Assembly (NCBI GenBank): GCA_949430125.1
Contig: CASQMQ010000052.1
Coordinates: 1 to 41,646, forward strand
From: an uncultured Pseudomonadales bacterium
Lineage (GTDB): Bacteria > Pseudomonadota > Gammaproteobacteria > Pseudomonadales > Pseudohongiellaceae
Direction of reading: 5' to 3'
Length of the DNA stretch: 41,646 nt
Part shown: one piece after another, positions 17,253 to 26,283 of the stretch
How positions within the stretch are numbered: the stretch's first letter is position 1
Layout of the letters: each line of letters opens with the position of its first letter
The notes under the pieces: model-generated
Database searches by the model: none
What the model was told of the DNA's origin: nothing
The model's input: only the letters and a program-made list of their open reading frames with translations
Position numbers and translations under genes: made by a program

Positions 17253-18401
17253 TTACTGTGCGTCCCTAATCATATTTCGAGCGATGATAATTTGTTGAAT
17301 CTGGCTCGTGCCTTCGTACAATCGGAACAGGCGAACATCACGATAGAATCTTTCCACTGCATACTCCGACATATAGCCCGCACCGCCATGTATTTGTACG
17401 GCACGGTCGGCAACTCGGCCAACCATTTCTGTCGCAAACAATTTACATGCAGAGGATTCGGTACTGACATTCTCCCCTTTGTCTCGCTTACGCGCCGTTT
17501 CTAAAATCATGCATTCTGCCGCGTAGGTTTCTGTCTGGGAATCGGCAAGCATCGCTTGGATGAGTTGCTGATCCGACAGTGGTACACCAAACTGCTTGCG
17601 CTGCATCGCATATTCTAGTGCGTCCTTTATGAGACGCTTTGCTACGCCGACACTAACGCCTGATATGTGCAGGCGTCCGCGGTCGAGTACCTTCATTGCG
17701 GTAATAAACCCCGTTCCTTCCTCGCCGATGATATTTGCTGCGGGAACCGGGCAGTCTTCGAAGATGACGTCGCAGGTCATGGAGCCGGATTGGCCCATCT
17801 TTTTATCTATAGGCCCTAAAGTAATGCCAGGTGTGCCCTTCTCTACTATAAATGATGAGATGCCGCGCGCGCCTTTGATGTCGGGGTCGGTTCGGGCCAT
17901 GACGTTAAAGGTGTCGGCTACTGCCGCATTAGTAATATAGCGCTTCGTTCCATTCAGAATGTACTGATCACCCTCGCGCCTAGCTGTGGTTCGAAGTGAC
18001 GCGGCATCAGAGCCGGCTTCGGGCTCTGTTAGACAGAAACAACTCACCCATTCGCCACTGGCGTACTTGGGTAGGTACTTTTGTTTCTGCTCCTGCGTTC
18101 CTGCAAACACAATGGCAGCGGATCCGATGCCATTATTCGTTCCCAAGATAGAACGAAAAGCAGGAGAGGTATGACCAAGCGCCATTGAGACAAGGAGCTC
18201 TTCCTCCATGGTTAGCCCCAGGCCGCCGTATTCTTCCGGAATGGTTAGGCCGAACAGGCCCAGGTTCTTCATCTCCTCGAGTAGCGCCTCCGGTAATTTC
18301 CCCTCTTCGGCCATTTGGTTTTCGGCGGGAATCAATTTTTCGTTCACAAAGCGCTCGATTAGATTGACCAGTAGTTTGAGTGTTTCTGGGTCTCGTATCA
18401 T
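17253..18401 (-). CDS. Acyl-CoA dehydrogenase (classical single-chain type)
   Basis: This 382-residue enzyme has every standard motif: CFCLTEPEAGSDAASLRTTA near 126-145, RKQFGVPLSDQQLIQAMLAD, QIHGGAGYMSEYAVERFYRD, and the catalytic Glu in LYEGTSQIQQ near the C-terminus. It is expected to be a homotetramer catalysing alpha,beta-dehydrogenation of short or medium acyl-CoA. It is divergent from the thiolase-FadJ operon across about 410 bases, which suggests shared control. Unlike the two paired dehydrogenases in this window, it needs no partner. Confidence 0.9.
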   Translation of the reverse strand: MIRDPETLKLLVNLIERFVNEKLIPAENQMAEEGKLPEALLEEMKNLGLFGLTIPEEYGGLGLTMEEELLVSMALGHTSPAFRSILGTNNGIGSAAIVFAGTQEQKQKYLPKYASGEWVSCFCLTEPEAGSDAASLRTTARREGDQYILNGTKRYITNAAVADTFNVMARTDPDIKGARGISSFIVEKGTPGITLGPIDKKMGQSGSMTCDVIFEDCPVPAANIIGEEGTGFITAMKVLDRGRLHISGVSVGVAKRLIKDALEYAMQRKQFGVPLSDQQLIQAMLADSQTETYAAECMILETARKRDKGENVSTESSACKLFATEMVGRVADRAVQIHGGAGYMSEYAVERFYRDVRLFRLYEGTSQIQQIIIARNMIRDAQ

Positions 18402-18815
18402 TGGGTTATTAGCCTGAGTTCTTGGATTAGTCGTGTAGTCAAAATCTGAGCAGTGCAGTCCTTGTGATGTACTTAAATCCTAGGGCCTGAATGCTCAGTC
18501 GGTATAGGCTTTAAACTAGCATAATTGTCTGTTTGATGCGACTGCATGCGGCGTAATTGCTGGAGTTCGGCCTAATACCCTAGGCCGAATGGCTATGCTA
18601 GAATGTCAGGCCTCGCGTCTGCAATATCAGTATTTACCGCTGCAGAGAGAGGTTTGGTATTGGATTCAGGGAGAACCAAGGCCGACAGTGCGAGTGAACC
18701 GACAGGCCTCGCAGTAACCTTATTGGAAGTAGAGGAGCTTCAGTCAGAATGAGCCTTAGTTGTTACTGTTCTAAAACTATTTCCCCATTATAAAAAAACA
18801 GAGTGAGAGTGAAAC
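18402..18815. promoter_or_regulatory. Divergent intergenic region with inverted repeats and a repeated 10-mer
   Basis: No coding sequence is convincing. A perfect 9-bp inverted repeat (TTCGGCCTA / TAGGCCGAA, 6-base loop) lies at 18566-18589 without a T-run. CAGGCCTCGC occurs twice, at 18607-18616 and 18703-18712. AGGCC (18679-18683) and TGCGAG (about 18689) can pair with the second copy. The arrangement could be operators for a fatty-acid regulator or a structured leader of the thiolase mRNA. It does not match glycine or TPP riboswitch signatures. Confidence 0.4.
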
Positions 18816-20036
18816 ATGTCCGATAATTCTCAGCGCGATGCATTTATCTATGACGGCGGTCGTACCGCCTTCGGTCGACATGCGGGTGCGCTTTCCCCAG
18901 TTCGTCCCGATGATCTATTGGGCCATGCAATCAAGTCGGTTGTTGAGCGAAATACCTTCGAAGCAGAAGCCTATGAAGATGTCATCATGGGAAATACTAA
19001 TGGCGCTGGTGAAGACTGCCGCAATGTTGCGCGCTTTGCTTCACTGCGAGCTGGTATGCCAACGTCTGTCGCCGGGTTAACGGTGAATAGGCTTTGTGGC
19101 TCGGGTTTAGCGGCAACGCTAGATGCAGCCAGAGGAGTCAAAGCAGGCGAGGGCGAGTTATTTCTCGCAGGCGGCGTTGAGTCTATGAGCCGCGCGCCAA
19201 TCGTCATGTCCAAGGCGCACACCGCATTCGATCGCGGACAGCAAATCGCAGACAGTACTCTAGGTGCAAGATTCACAAACCCCGCCTACGCAGCCGAGTT
19301 CGGAAACGACACGATGCCACAGACAGCAGATAATATTGCTAGCGATCTGGACATCTCCAGAGAAGACAGCGATATCTTCGCCGCTGCGTCTCAGGCCAAG
19401 TACGAGGCAGCTCGAGCCGACGGTTTCTTCAAGGACGAGATCATAGCTATCGACGTGCCCCAAGGCCGAAAGAAGCCGGATCTGACGGTCGATGCCGATG
19501 AGCATCCACGACCTTCTTCTACACTCGAAGTTCTAGGTGGACTGCGTTCACTTTCTGCGGATGGCGTGGTCACTGCAGGCAGCGCGAGTGGAATCAATGA
19601 CGGTGCGGCAGCACTTATTGTTGGTAGTGCCGCTATCGGCGAAAAATATTCGGTCAAGCCGCGAGTACGCATTATCGCGGGCGCAGTTGCGGGTGTTGAA
19701 CCGCGCGTCATGGGACTAGGTCCCGTGTTCGCAATTCGCAAGGCGCTGGCGCGTGCAAACCTAGAGCTGAAGGATATGGATATCATTGAGATCAATGAGG
19801 CATTCTCAGCACAGGTTCTGGGCTGCCTGAAGATGTTGGAAGTCGATTTTAGTGACTCGCGTGTAAACCCAAATGGTGGCGCGATAGCGTTGGGGCATCC
19901 GTTAGGAGCATCAGGGGCGAGAATCGCTATCACTGCGATGCGTCAACTAGAAAGAACCGGTGGCCGTTATGCGGCTATCAGTCTCTGTATCGGAATTGGC
20001 CAGGGTGTTGCCGCGATTATTGAGCGAGTAGATTAA
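18816..20036 (+). CDS. Acetyl-CoA acyltransferase (thiolase, degradative type)
   Basis: This 406-residue thiolase has the acyl-enzyme Cys94 (NRLCGSGL), the His361 motif GHPLGASGAR, and the second active-site Cys391 (CIGIGQG). Sequence style resembles beta-ketoadipyl-CoA and 3-ketoacyl-CoA thiolases (PcaF/FadA group). It performs the final thiolytic cleavage of beta-oxidation. It heads an operon with the FadJ-like fusion 56 bases downstream, so the two enzymes probably act on the same acyl chain. Confidence 0.9.
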   Translation: MSDNSQRDAFIYDGGRTAFGRHAGALSPVRPDDLLGHAIKSVVERNTFEAEAYEDVIMGNTNGAGEDCRNVARFASLRAGMPTSVAGLTVNRLCGSGLAATLDAARGVKAGEGELFLAGGVESMSRAPIVMSKAHTAFDRGQQIADSTLGARFTNPAYAAEFGNDTMPQTADNIASDLDISREDSDIFAAASQAKYEAARADGFFKDEIIAIDVPQGRKKPDLTVDADEHPRPSSTLEVLGGLRSLSADGVVTAGSASGINDGAAALIVGSAAIGEKYSVKPRVRIIAGAVAGVEPRVMGLGPVFAIRKALARANLELKDMDIIEINEAFSAQVLGCLKMLEVDFSDSRVNPNGGAIALGHPLGASGARIAITAMRQLERTGGRYAAISLCIGIGQGVAAIIERVD

Positions 20037-20092
20037 ATAAAAATTAGTGAGTAGTACTTCTTACACACATATCAGCAACACAGGAAATAAAC

Positions 20093-22198
20093 ATGTCGAA
20101 TGTCGTTAGTTATGAATTAGTTGGAAATATTGGCGTAATCAGTGTCAATAGCCCGCCAGTGAACGCACTCTCACAAGCAGTGCGTGAGGGCATCTTAAAT
20201 GCTGTGAATGCTGCAGCCGAAGATGCATCTGAGGCGGTGGTGTTGCGTTGCGAGGGTCGTACCTTTATCGCAGGCGCGGACATCACAGAGTTTGGCAAGC
20301 CGCCGATGGAGCCTGGTTTACCAGAAGTGCTCTCGGCCATTGAGAATTCGAAGAAGCCAGTAATCGCTGCTATTCATGGCACGGCGCTGGGAGGTGGATT
20401 TGAAGTTGCTCTTGCCTGTCACTACCGCTGCGCTATTGCGTCAGCAAAGGTTGGCTTGCCTGAGGTTAAGTTAGGTCTTCTTCCAGGTGCCGGCGGAACA
20501 CAGCGCGTACCGCGATTGGCTGGGGTGAAGGCAGCACTGGATATGATCACCACTGGCAACCCGGTTGCGGCGGCGAAGGCAAATAGCATGGGTCTAGTAG
20601 ATGAAGTCGTTGAAGGCGATGATCTGCAGGCGGCAGCGATTAAGTATGCAAATGATTTGGTGGCCTCCGGCGCTCCATTGAAGAGAGTTCGCGACATTAC
20701 TATCGACCCTTCAACTATTGAGCCAGGTTTCTTCGACGCAGCTAGAAAGAAGCTTGCCCTGCGCGCCCGCGGACAGATAGCTCCAGATAAGATCGTGTCT
20801 TGCATCGAAGCAGCGGTGAACCTGCCTATGGATGAAGGCTTAGAGCGAGAGCGAGAATTGTTCCGTGAATTGGTGACGTCTCCAGAGTCGGCAGCTATGC
20901 GACATATCTTCTTTGCAGAGCGCCAAGCAGCGAAGATCAAAGACCTGCCTAAAGATACTCCGCTACGAGACATTAAGAAGGTTGCCATCATCGGCGGCGG
21001 CACTATGGGCGGCGGTATTGCCATGTGTTTCGCGAATGTAGGTATTCCTGTTGTCATGGTAGAGATTAATGACGAAGCGCTTGCGCGTGGCATGAAGATC
21101 ATCCGCAAGAACTACACGATTACCGTGGCCAAAGGAAAGCTCCCTGCGGACAAGATGGAGACTTTGATCAGTACAATTACTGGCACAACTGATTACGCAG
21201 ACTTAGGCGATGTCGATTTAGTCATCGAAGCTGTCTTCGAGAATCTAGAACTCAAGAAAGAGATTTTTGCGAAATTGGATGCAGTCTGTAAGCCAGGTGC
21301 AATCCTAGCGACAAACACTTCTTATCAAGACGTGGACGCCATCGCTGCTGCTACTAACCGACCACAGGACGTGCTGGGACTGCATTTCTTTAGCCCGGCT
21401 AATGTGATGAAGCTATTGGAAATCGTTCGCGGCGAGAAGACTGCTGACGATGCCTTAGCAACCTCTATGAAAATCGGCAAGAAGATTGGCAAGGTATGTG
21501 CGCTATCAAGAGTGTGCTACGGCTTCATCGGGAACCGTATGCTAGGTGGCTATGGTCGCGAGGCGCAGATGTTGTTGATGGATGGTTGTACGCCAGCGCA
21601 GGTCGATTCAGCATTAGAAAAATTTGGTATGGCGATGGGTCCTTTGGCTATGGGCGATCTAGCAGGTCTGGATGTTGGCTACAAGGCACGCGAGGGACGC
21701 ACGGATCTACCTGACGACCCAAAACTCTATCGTATGGGTACGCTACTTGTTGAGATGGGCCGTCACGGCCAGAAGACTGGCTCCGGCTTCTATAAATACG
21801 ATCCAGAGACTAGGCGTCGCATGTCAGACCCGGAAGTCGAGTCGATGATTAAGGAAGAGGCGGCGAAGTTAAATCTCGAGCAACGAGATATCTCCGACGA
21901 AGAAATTTTGCAGCGTTGTCTCTATCCGCTGATCAATGAAGGCGCACTGATCCTTGAAGAGGGCATCGCTCAGCGTCCTAGCGACATCGATGTTGTCTAT
22001 GTGTTTGGCTATGCATTCCCAGCAGCTAAAGGTGGGCCTATGCACTATGCCGATCAGGTCGGGCTGAAGAATGTCTACGACAAGATCTGTGAGTTCAGAG
22101 AGCGCGACGGCGAGATGTATTGGAAGCCAGCTCCGCTATTAGAAAAATTAGCGAAAGAAGGTAAGACGTTTGCACAGTGGGAACCGGAAAACGGATAG
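20093..22198 (+). CDS. fadJ: Bifunctional enoyl-CoA hydratase / 3-hydroxyacyl-CoA dehydrogenase (FadJ/FadB-like)
   Basis: This 701-residue fusion is in the order hydratase, dehydrogenase. The hydratase part (1-190) has GRTFIAGADITEF, GTALGGGFE with Glu104 and GLPEVKLGLLPGAGG with Glu124, the two catalytic acids. The NAD-binding part starts at KKVAIIGGGTMGGGIA (295-310) and has the catalytic His431 in LGLHFFSPAN. Two C-terminal dehydrogenase repeats follow (YGFIGNRML and the FGYAFPAAKGGPM region). It hydrates 2-enoyl-CoA and oxidises the 3-hydroxyacyl-CoA before the thiolase step. The symbol is by family resemblance; length and order fit FadJ or the peroxisomal multifunctional type. Confidence 0.88.
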   Translation: MSNVVSYELVGNIGVISVNSPPVNALSQAVREGILNAVNAAAEDASEAVVLRCEGRTFIAGADITEFGKPPMEPGLPEVLSAIENSKKPVIAAIHGTALGGGFEVALACHYRCAIASAKVGLPEVKLGLLPGAGGTQRVPRLAGVKAALDMITTGNPVAAAKANSMGLVDEVVEGDDLQAAAIKYANDLVASGAPLKRVRDITIDPSTIEPGFFDAARKKLALRARGQIAPDKIVSCIEAAVNLPMDEGLERERELFRELVTSPESAAMRHIFFAERQAAKIKDLPKDTPLRDIKKVAIIGGGTMGGGIAMCFANVGIPVVMVEINDEALARGMKIIRKNYTITVAKGKLPADKMETLISTITGTTDYADLGDVDLVIEAVFENLELKKEIFAKLDAVCKPGAILATNTSYQDVDAIAAATNRPQDVLGLHFFSPANVMKLLEIVRGEKTADDALATSMKIGKKIGKVCALSRVCYGFIGNRMLGGYGREAQMLLMDGCTPAQVDSALEKFGMAMGPLAMGDLAGLDVGYKAREGRTDLPDDPKLYRMGTLLVEMGRHGQKTGSGFYKYDPETRRRMSDPEVESMIKEEAAKLNLEQRDISDEEILQRCLYPLINEGALILEEGIAQRPSDIDVVYVFGYAFPAAKGGPMHYADQVGLKNVYDKICEFRERDGEMYWKPAPLLEKLAKEGKTFAQWEPENG

Positions 22199-22261
22199 AG
22201 CTCTCAGTTTAAGGGGTTTCATAGTTTTATCTTCACATGATTTTATAGAAGAGACTACAAC

Positions 22262-23302
22262 ATGATTTCATATCAAACGGCTTCGCCCGGTGCGGCTCTG
22301 GTAGCAGTAGAGTCAGAGACCCCCGTCCCTCAAGGTACCGAGGTGTTGGTTAAAACAATCGCTTGCGGTGTATGCCACTCCGATATACACATGCATGATG
22401 GTGTTTTTAATCTTGGCAACGACAAGCAACTTGAAGTTGGCCGAGAGGGCATGGTGCTGGGTCATGAGATATTTGGAGAAGTTGTAGCTGTAGGCCCTGA
22501 TGCTCAGGACGTACAGGTTGGTGATCGCCGGGTAGTCTATCCTTGGATAGGTTGTGGCGAATGTGCAGCCTGCAAACGCGGTGAAGAACAGCTCTGTACG
22601 CCCGGTCGCGCTCTAGGCATCGCAGTCAACGGCGGCTTCGCCGATCATGTGATCATTCCTCACAGTCGTTATTTGTTCGACAAAGGGAATGTGTCTGATG
22701 CCTTGGCAGCAACCTATGCCTGTTCCGGTCTCACTGCTTATAGTGCTCTAAAGAAAGTTGGCGAGCTTCATGATGATGACGCCTTGGTCATCATCGGTGC
22801 TGGCGGCGTTGGTATGATGGCAATTCAGATCGCGATCTCATCAATGGGGATCGATCCAATTGTTGTCGATATCGACGAGTCAAAGCTAGCAGCAGCGCGG
22901 GAGCTTGGTGTAACACGTACATTTAATTCTTCCGATCCACAGACTTCGAAAGCGCTTCGTAAGGCAACTGGCGGTGCGTTCGCGGTACTAGACTTCGTTG
23001 GCGCAGAAGCGTCGGTGAATTATGGCCTGGGCTGCCTGCGTAAGGGCGGCATGTTGGTCATCGTCGGCCTCTTCGGCGGCGCATTAAATATGCCTATCCC
23101 ATTCATACCGATGAATGCGCGCGTTATTCAAGGCAGCTACGTGGGAACGCCGCAAGATATGGCCGAACTCATGGAGTTGGTGCGCGCGGGCAAGATCGCG
23201 CCAATCGAGATACACGAGCGACCACTGTCCGAAGTTTCTGCGGCATTAGCAGATCTTAAGGCGGGTAAGGTACAGGGGCGCCAAGTTCTGATTACCGGTT
23301 AG
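22262..23302 (+). CDS. Zinc-containing alcohol dehydrogenase
   Basis: This 346-residue medium-chain dehydrogenase has catalytic-zinc ligands Cys38 (CGVCHSD) and His68-Glu69 (GHE). The structural-zinc lobe has Cys98, Cys101, Cys104 and Cys112. The NAD-binding motif is IIGAGGVGMMA near 177. It resembles bacterial AdhP/AdhA-type and 6-hydroxycyclohex-1-ene-carbonyl-CoA dehydrogenase-like enzymes. Because it lies within a beta-oxidation operon, oxidation of a hydroxy- or alcohol-bearing intermediate is plausible; the substrate is unknown. Confidence 0.87.
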   Translation: MISYQTASPGAALVAVESETPVPQGTEVLVKTIACGVCHSDIHMHDGVFNLGNDKQLEVGREGMVLGHEIFGEVVAVGPDAQDVQVGDRRVVYPWIGCGECAACKRGEEQLCTPGRALGIAVNGGFADHVIIPHSRYLFDKGNVSDALAATYACSGLTAYSALKKVGELHDDDALVIIGAGGVGMMAIQIAISSMGIDPIVVDIDESKLAAARELGVTRTFNSSDPQTSKALRKATGGAFAVLDFVGAEASVNYGLGCLRKGGMLVIVGLFGGALNMPIPFIPMNARVIQGSYVGTPQDMAELMELVRAGKIAPIEIHERPLSEVSAALADLKAGKVQGRQVLITG

Positions 23303-23359
23303 CTTGTTTAGTAATGCATAGAAATTTAATTTGTAGATTGAATAGATAGGAGGCTTGCC

Positions 23360-24590
23360 TTGCAGTCCCAACAAGAATTTAGAATCGAGACCCGAACCTG
23401 GTTGGAGCAAAACTGCCCAGAGTCGATGCGAACCTCAATGGTACAAGAGGAAGTTGTCTGGGGCGGGCGCAATGCTGAGTTTGCCAACCCCGATAGCGAA
23501 ATTTGGCTGCAGCGGATGGCACAGAAGGGGTGGACCTGTCCCTCTTGGCCAGCTGAGTATGGTGGCGGGGGTCTGGACAAGGATCAGGCGATCGTATTGG
23601 GCGAGGAATTGGCTAGAATTAATGCACGACCTGCGTTGACGAGTTTCGGTATCAGCATGCTGGGTCCGGTGCTGCTGGAATACGGCAGTCATCAGCAGAA
23701 GGCGGAGCATATACCGAAGATCGTGCGCGGCGAAATTCGCTGGTGTCAGGGTTATTCTGAGCCGGGCTCCGGGTCGGACCTTGCAAGCCTTTCCACCAAG
23801 GCAGAATTGCAGGGAGACAACTACCTCATCAATGGCTCCAAGGTATGGACCTCCTATGCCGACAAGGCCGATTGGATATTCTGTCTCGTGCGCACCGACT
23901 TCGACGTCCCGAAGCATTCAGGCATTAGTTTTATCTTGTTCGATATGGCCAGCGAAGGCATATCAACTAAACCTATTCAGTTGATCAGTGGGTCATCTCC
24001 GTTTTGCGAAACATTTTTTGACGACGTAAAAGCGCCCGCGCGCAATTTAATAGGTCGCCTCAACGAAGGTTGGAGCATAGCCAAACGTTTATTACAGCAC
24101 GAGCGCACGATGATTTCTGGTTTCGGTTTAAGCGCTGGCCAATCTGATAACGGTGGCACCACGTCTACCATTTCAAGTTTGGAAGGCACCGCCATGCATT
24201 ATCGCGGCGATAGCAAAAAAGCTATCAGATCCGGTGCTGCGCGATCAGATTGCGCGATTCAAGATAGATGCCGACGCATTCGCTCATACATCAAGACGCT
24301 CGGTAGAAGAATCCAAGCAGGGGCAGGGGCCGAACGCAACTTCCTCGATGCTGAAGAACTATGGCTGCGAATTGAATAAACGACGCTACGAATTAATGTT
24401 GCAGGCGATCGGAAGCCAGGGTCTAGGTTGGGAAGGCGCAGGCTTTAGTGATGAAGAGTTGCAGCTGACTCGCGAATGGCTGCGCTCCAAGGCGAACTCC
24501 ATCGAGGGCGGCACATCGGAAGTGCAGTTAAATGTAATTGCCAAACGCGTGTTGGGCTTGCCCGACATTCTAAGTCTGGCCCAGAAGTAG
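23360..24590 (+). CDS. Acyl-CoA dehydrogenase, alpha-type subunit, frameshifted
   Basis: The 5' frame (23360 onward, TTG start with AGGAGG six bases before) gives a normal N-terminal and middle domain: GWTCPSWPAEYGG, WCQGYSEPGSGSDLASL, and QHERTMISG with Glu248. It then leaves homology at an A6 run (24215-24220) and would stop at 24379. The +1 frame resumes at KKLSDPVLRDQIARF and continues to 24590 with SIEGGTSEVQLNVIAKRVLGL. Removing one A gives a normal protein of about 409 residues. As in the first pair, the classical C-terminal Glu is replaced and HERT Glu is retained. Either a real inactivating insertion or a homopolymer error. Partner of the next gene. Confidence 0.82.
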
Positions 24591-24629
24591 TCTTCTGAAT
24601 CGAATAACAGTGTAAGGAAGGTTTGAATA

Positions 24630-25778
24630 ATGGCTTTAGTGTTAAGTGAAGACCAGCAGTTGTTGAAAGATTCGGCAAAGAATTTCTGTGAGCAAAATGC
24701 GCCAGTTTCAGTGCTTAGAGGACTGCGTGATAGCAAAGATGAGCAAGGCTACGACCAGGCGATATGGTCGCAGATGATCGAGCTCGGTTGGGCAGGAATG
24801 GCTATACCAGAGGCCTACGGCGGATTCGATTTTGGCTACGGCGGGCTCGGTGTTGTATTGGAAGAAACGGGAAAGACACTGGTTAGTTCTCCGTTGATTT
24901 CCACTGTGCTAGTCGGTGCTACTGCCATTGTCCAGCTGGGGAATGAAACACAGAAGCAAGACTTACTTCCGAAAATTGTCGCTGGCGAGCTGCTCACAGC
25001 ATTGGCGCTCGATGAACACACGAGTCACAATCCCAGCAAGATAGCGACTACTGCAACAAAGGTTGACGGTGGTTACGCTCTGAATGGCAGCAAGACGTTT
25101 GTCCTCGATGGGCATATTGCGAACATGCTAATTGTCGCTGCGCGAACATCCGGGGAGACTATTGGCGAGCAGGGAATATCGCTGTTTCTAGTTGATGCTA
25201 ACGCCGAAGGACTTAACGTTGTTCGCACTATCATGGTGGATAGCCGTAACTCTTCCAATATCCAATTTAATAATGTAGTCGTTGCCGAGGATGCTCTTCT
25301 GGGAGAACTGGACCAAGGTTTTAATGGACTGGATTCGGTGCTGGATATCGCGCGCATAGGAATTGCTGCCGAGATGTTGGGTAGCATGCAGGCGGTTTTC
25401 GAGAGCATTTTGGAATTTCTAAAACAGCGCGAGCAATTTGGTGTATTGATAGGCTCCTTTCAGGGGCTTCAGCATCGCGCCGCAGAGATGTACAGTGAGA
25501 TAGAACTCTGTAAGTCAGCTGTTCGTGCGGCCTTAGCGGGTCTGGATGACCCTGATACGACTCAGGCTGAGCGAGCAGAACTTGCTAGCATGACCAAGGC
25601 GAAGCTCTCCGAGGTTTTTTTCCTCGTGAGTAACGAAGGCATACAGATGCACGGCGGTATAGGTATGACTGACGAATTCGATGTAGGCTTTTTCATCAAG
25701 CGTGCGCGAGTTGCTCAACAATTCTTGGGTGATGCTTCATTTCACCGAGATCGATACGCGACCCTAAACGGTTTTTGA
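24630..25778 (+). CDS. Acyl-CoA dehydrogenase, beta-type partner subunit
   Basis: This 382-residue acyl-CoA dehydrogenase has the FAD-contact motifs REQFGVLIGSFQGLQHRAAEM and IQMHGGIGMTDEFDVGFFIKR, and no classical catalytic Glu at the C-terminus. Like the second gene of the 10-12 kb pair, its middle-domain active-site motif is degenerate (LALDEHTSHNPSK instead of a TEPxaGSD form). This is expected for the beta subunit of an alpha2beta2 dehydrogenase with the frameshifted gene 39 bases upstream. Intact. Confidence 0.87.
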   Translation: MALVLSEDQQLLKDSAKNFCEQNAPVSVLRGLRDSKDEQGYDQAIWSQMIELGWAGMAIPEAYGGFDFGYGGLGVVLEETGKTLVSSPLISTVLVGATAIVQLGNETQKQDLLPKIVAGELLTALALDEHTSHNPSKIATTATKVDGGYALNGSKTFVLDGHIANMLIVAARTSGETIGEQGISLFLVDANAEGLNVVRTIMVDSRNSSNIQFNNVVVAEDALLGELDQGFNGLDSVLDIARIGIAAEMLGSMQAVFESILEFLKQREQFGVLIGSFQGLQHRAAEMYSEIELCKSAVRAALAGLDDPDTTQAERAELASMTKAKLSEVFFLVSNEGIQMHGGIGMTDEFDVGFFIKRARVAQQFLGDASFHRDRYATLNGF

Positions 25779-25826
25779 GACTATTCGAGAATTCACTAGA
25801 GCTTGATCCTTAGTAGGAGTCTGAAG

Positions 25827-26272
25827 ATGACCGCGAAGCTTCGCAAGTTTTACGAAACCGGTAATCAAGTTAACGATGAGCCGCTGGTTTGTGTCTTCGA
25901 AGATTTCTTAAGCGATAGTGAGGTTGAACACGTGCTTAGCGCGGCACAGCCAAAGCTCAAGCAGGCATTGGCCAGCGCATGGTTACCTGTCTGCTCTATC
26001 TAAATGATGTAGAAGACGGTGGCGAGACATCCTTCCCAAACCTAGACTTGGAAATTAGAGCTAAGAAGGGGCGGATGGTACTGTTTCATAATTGCCATGA
26101 GGGCAGCACGGTCCGTCACCGGGACAGTCTGCATGGTGGTATGCCCGTTCTGAAGGGCGAGAAATGGGCCTGTAATTTTTGGTTTCGAGAGTTGGCGTAT
26201 CAAGCTCCCGGAACTGTTCCAACCGAGCCTGTGGGCACAACTGTTCCACCCAAATACAGTCGCGTTACCTAA
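25827..26272 (+). pseudogene. Prolyl-4-hydroxylase-like 2OG-Fe(II) oxygenase, internally deleted
   Basis: The first frame (ATG 25827, AGGAG seven bases upstream) gives the family's opening VCVFEDFLSDSEVEHVLSAA and then stops at 26003. From about 25973 a different frame continues with RMVTCLLYLNDVEDGGETSFPN, the second half of the oxygenase domain, including RHRDSLHGGMPVLKGEKW (distal His and the 2-oxoglutarate-binding Lys), to 26272. Roughly 85-90 residues expected between the two parts are missing. They include the HxD iron ligands. The junction is also out of frame. A single base change cannot rescue activity, so this is a remnant unless the assembly is wrong here. Confidence 0.78.
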
Positions 26273-26283
26273 TGAGATAAAGA

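Noticed and set aside
9262-18589. GGCCGAA hairpins at 9262-9284 and 18566-18589 as copies of a mobile repeat
   Set aside because: Only about 7 bp are shared, the stem orientation differs, and one is an ordinary terminator.
18640-18720. Glycine or TPP riboswitch before the thiolase
   Set aside because: Conserved core strings of those aptamers are absent and the downstream genes do not fit.
24215-24220. Programmed frameshift at the A6 run in the acyl-CoA dehydrogenase gene
   Set aside because: The needed shift is +1, whereas A-AAA-AAG slippery sites give -1. No stimulatory structure was evident, and similar homopolymer indels occur in four other unrelated genes.
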